Shown: one piece after another, positions 5,236-5,462 of the stretch
Layout: each line of letters opens with the position of its first letter
How positions within the stretch are numbered: position 1 is the first letter of the stretch
Source of the DNA: an uncultured Clostridia bacterium
Lineage (GTDB): Bacteria > Bacillota > Clostridia > Lachnospirales > Lachnospiraceae
Reading direction: 5' to 3'
Assembly (NCBI GenBank): GCA_947088195.1
Contig: CAMUFS010000218.1
Coordinates: forward strand, 1 to 5,462
Length of the DNA: 5,462 nucleotides
The notes under the pieces: model-generated
Told to the model about the DNA's origin: nothing
The model's input: only the letters and a program-made list of their open reading frames with translations
The model's database searches: none
Program-made: the position numbers and the translations under genes

Positions 5236-5370
5236 TAGCCAAATTATTGCTATTCTCCGTCACCGCGCTCTCGCTTAGTGAAAAACGTAGCGGACACTAA
5301 GCTCGTGAGAAACCTCGCTAAGTGCCGACGTTTTTCAATAGGTTCCTTGAGAATAGCAATAATTTGGCTA
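5236..5370. repeat. 135-bp hairpin element with 22-bp perfect terminal arms
   Basis: The outer arms at 5236-5257 (TAGCCAAATT...) and 5349-5370 (...AATTTGGCTA) are perfect reverse complements over 22 bp. Inside them a second stem pairs 5279-5302 with 5317-5337: TGAAAAACGT with ACGTTTTTCA, CGG with CCG, CACT with AGTG, and AGC with GCT, broken only by small bulges and one A-A mismatch. The apical loop is 5303-5316. The interior is clearly more GC-rich than the flanks, and no ORF covers it. Plus-strand sequence after the right arm runs TGCTATTTTTT. Possible identities are a transfer or replication origin hairpin of an integrative element, a MITE-like repeat, or a large terminator. I cannot choose between them from the sequence. 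Confidence 0.75.
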
Positions 5371-5462
5371 TGCTATTTTTTCTATATGCCAGATACATTA
5401 TTATTTGACATAACAATTACTTTTACATTTTTACATATTTATCTGTTGTTATATTTTATTGT
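5371..5462. other. AT-rich non-coding tail of the window
   Basis: There is no open reading frame of note on either strand. The only regular feature is a tandem octamer, TTTTACAT twice at 5421-5436. A TTGACA at 5405-5410 on the plus strand has no convincing -10 at the right distance. I see nothing else here. Confidence 0.4.

Noticed and set aside
5236..5370. Retron msr-msd RNA
   Set aside because: Terminal inverted arms are present, but no reverse transcriptase is encoded in the window, and the single nested hairpin lacks a clear split into separate msr and msd parts.
5236..5370. CRISPR array
   Set aside because: The repeats are inverted, not direct, and there are no regularly spaced units.
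5421..5436. Iterons of a replication origin
   Set aside because: There are only two adjacent TTTTACAT octamers in AT-rich DNA, with no initiator gene or further copies in the window.

Overview
The window looks like a low-GC Gram-positive chromosome, most likely a clostridial (Lachnospiraceae-type) Firmicute. This is inferred from AT-rich intergenic DNA, purine-rich AAGGAG-type ribosome binding sites, near-consensus TTGACA/TATAAT promoter boxes and the style of the encoded proteins. No marker gene fixes the genus.

Region 1 (1-3000, minus strand) is a three-gene operon: a MarR-family regulator (2521-2976 or 3000), the degenerate-site half of a heterodimeric ABC exporter (789-2519), and the N-terminal membrane part of the partner half-transporter (1-717, cut by the window edge). 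MarR and the first ABC gene are one base apart. The second ABC gene is preceded by an in-frame 20-codon ORF that carries the strong ribosome binding site and ends in an amber stop. The two half-transporters resemble the TM287/TM288 and YfiB/YfiC pairs and probably form a drug or lipophile exporter controlled by the MarR protein.

Region 2 (3000-3164) is a compact divergent control region. A perfect-hexamer promoter fires left into marR, and a second promoter fires right into the next gene. Their -10 boxes overlap on opposite strands, and a 39-bp palindrome made of MarR-style TTAAC/GTTAA half-sites covers both.

Region 3 (3165-3870) holds an endonuclease III (nth) gene reading right, with a seven-residue first spacer in its iron-sulfur loop, followed by a stem-loop shared with the convergent next gene.

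Region 4 (3873-4817, minus) is a visibly more AT-rich metallophosphoesterase gene of the DIHGN/GHSH family with a C-terminal extension.

Region 5 (4844-5462) has no intact gene and reads as the worn end of an integrated mobile element. It contains the 3' half of a tRNA-Trp gene (a probable attachment-site copy), two tandem 12-bp repeats, an excisionase-like helix-turn-helix pseudogene with an internal TGA, a 25-bp palindrome just upstream of it, and a striking 135-bp hairpin element with 22-bp perfect arms. No integrase is left between the excisionase remnant and the tRNA fragment. I found no clear evidence of a wholly new defence or RNA system; the hairpin and the divergent operator are the least explained structures.
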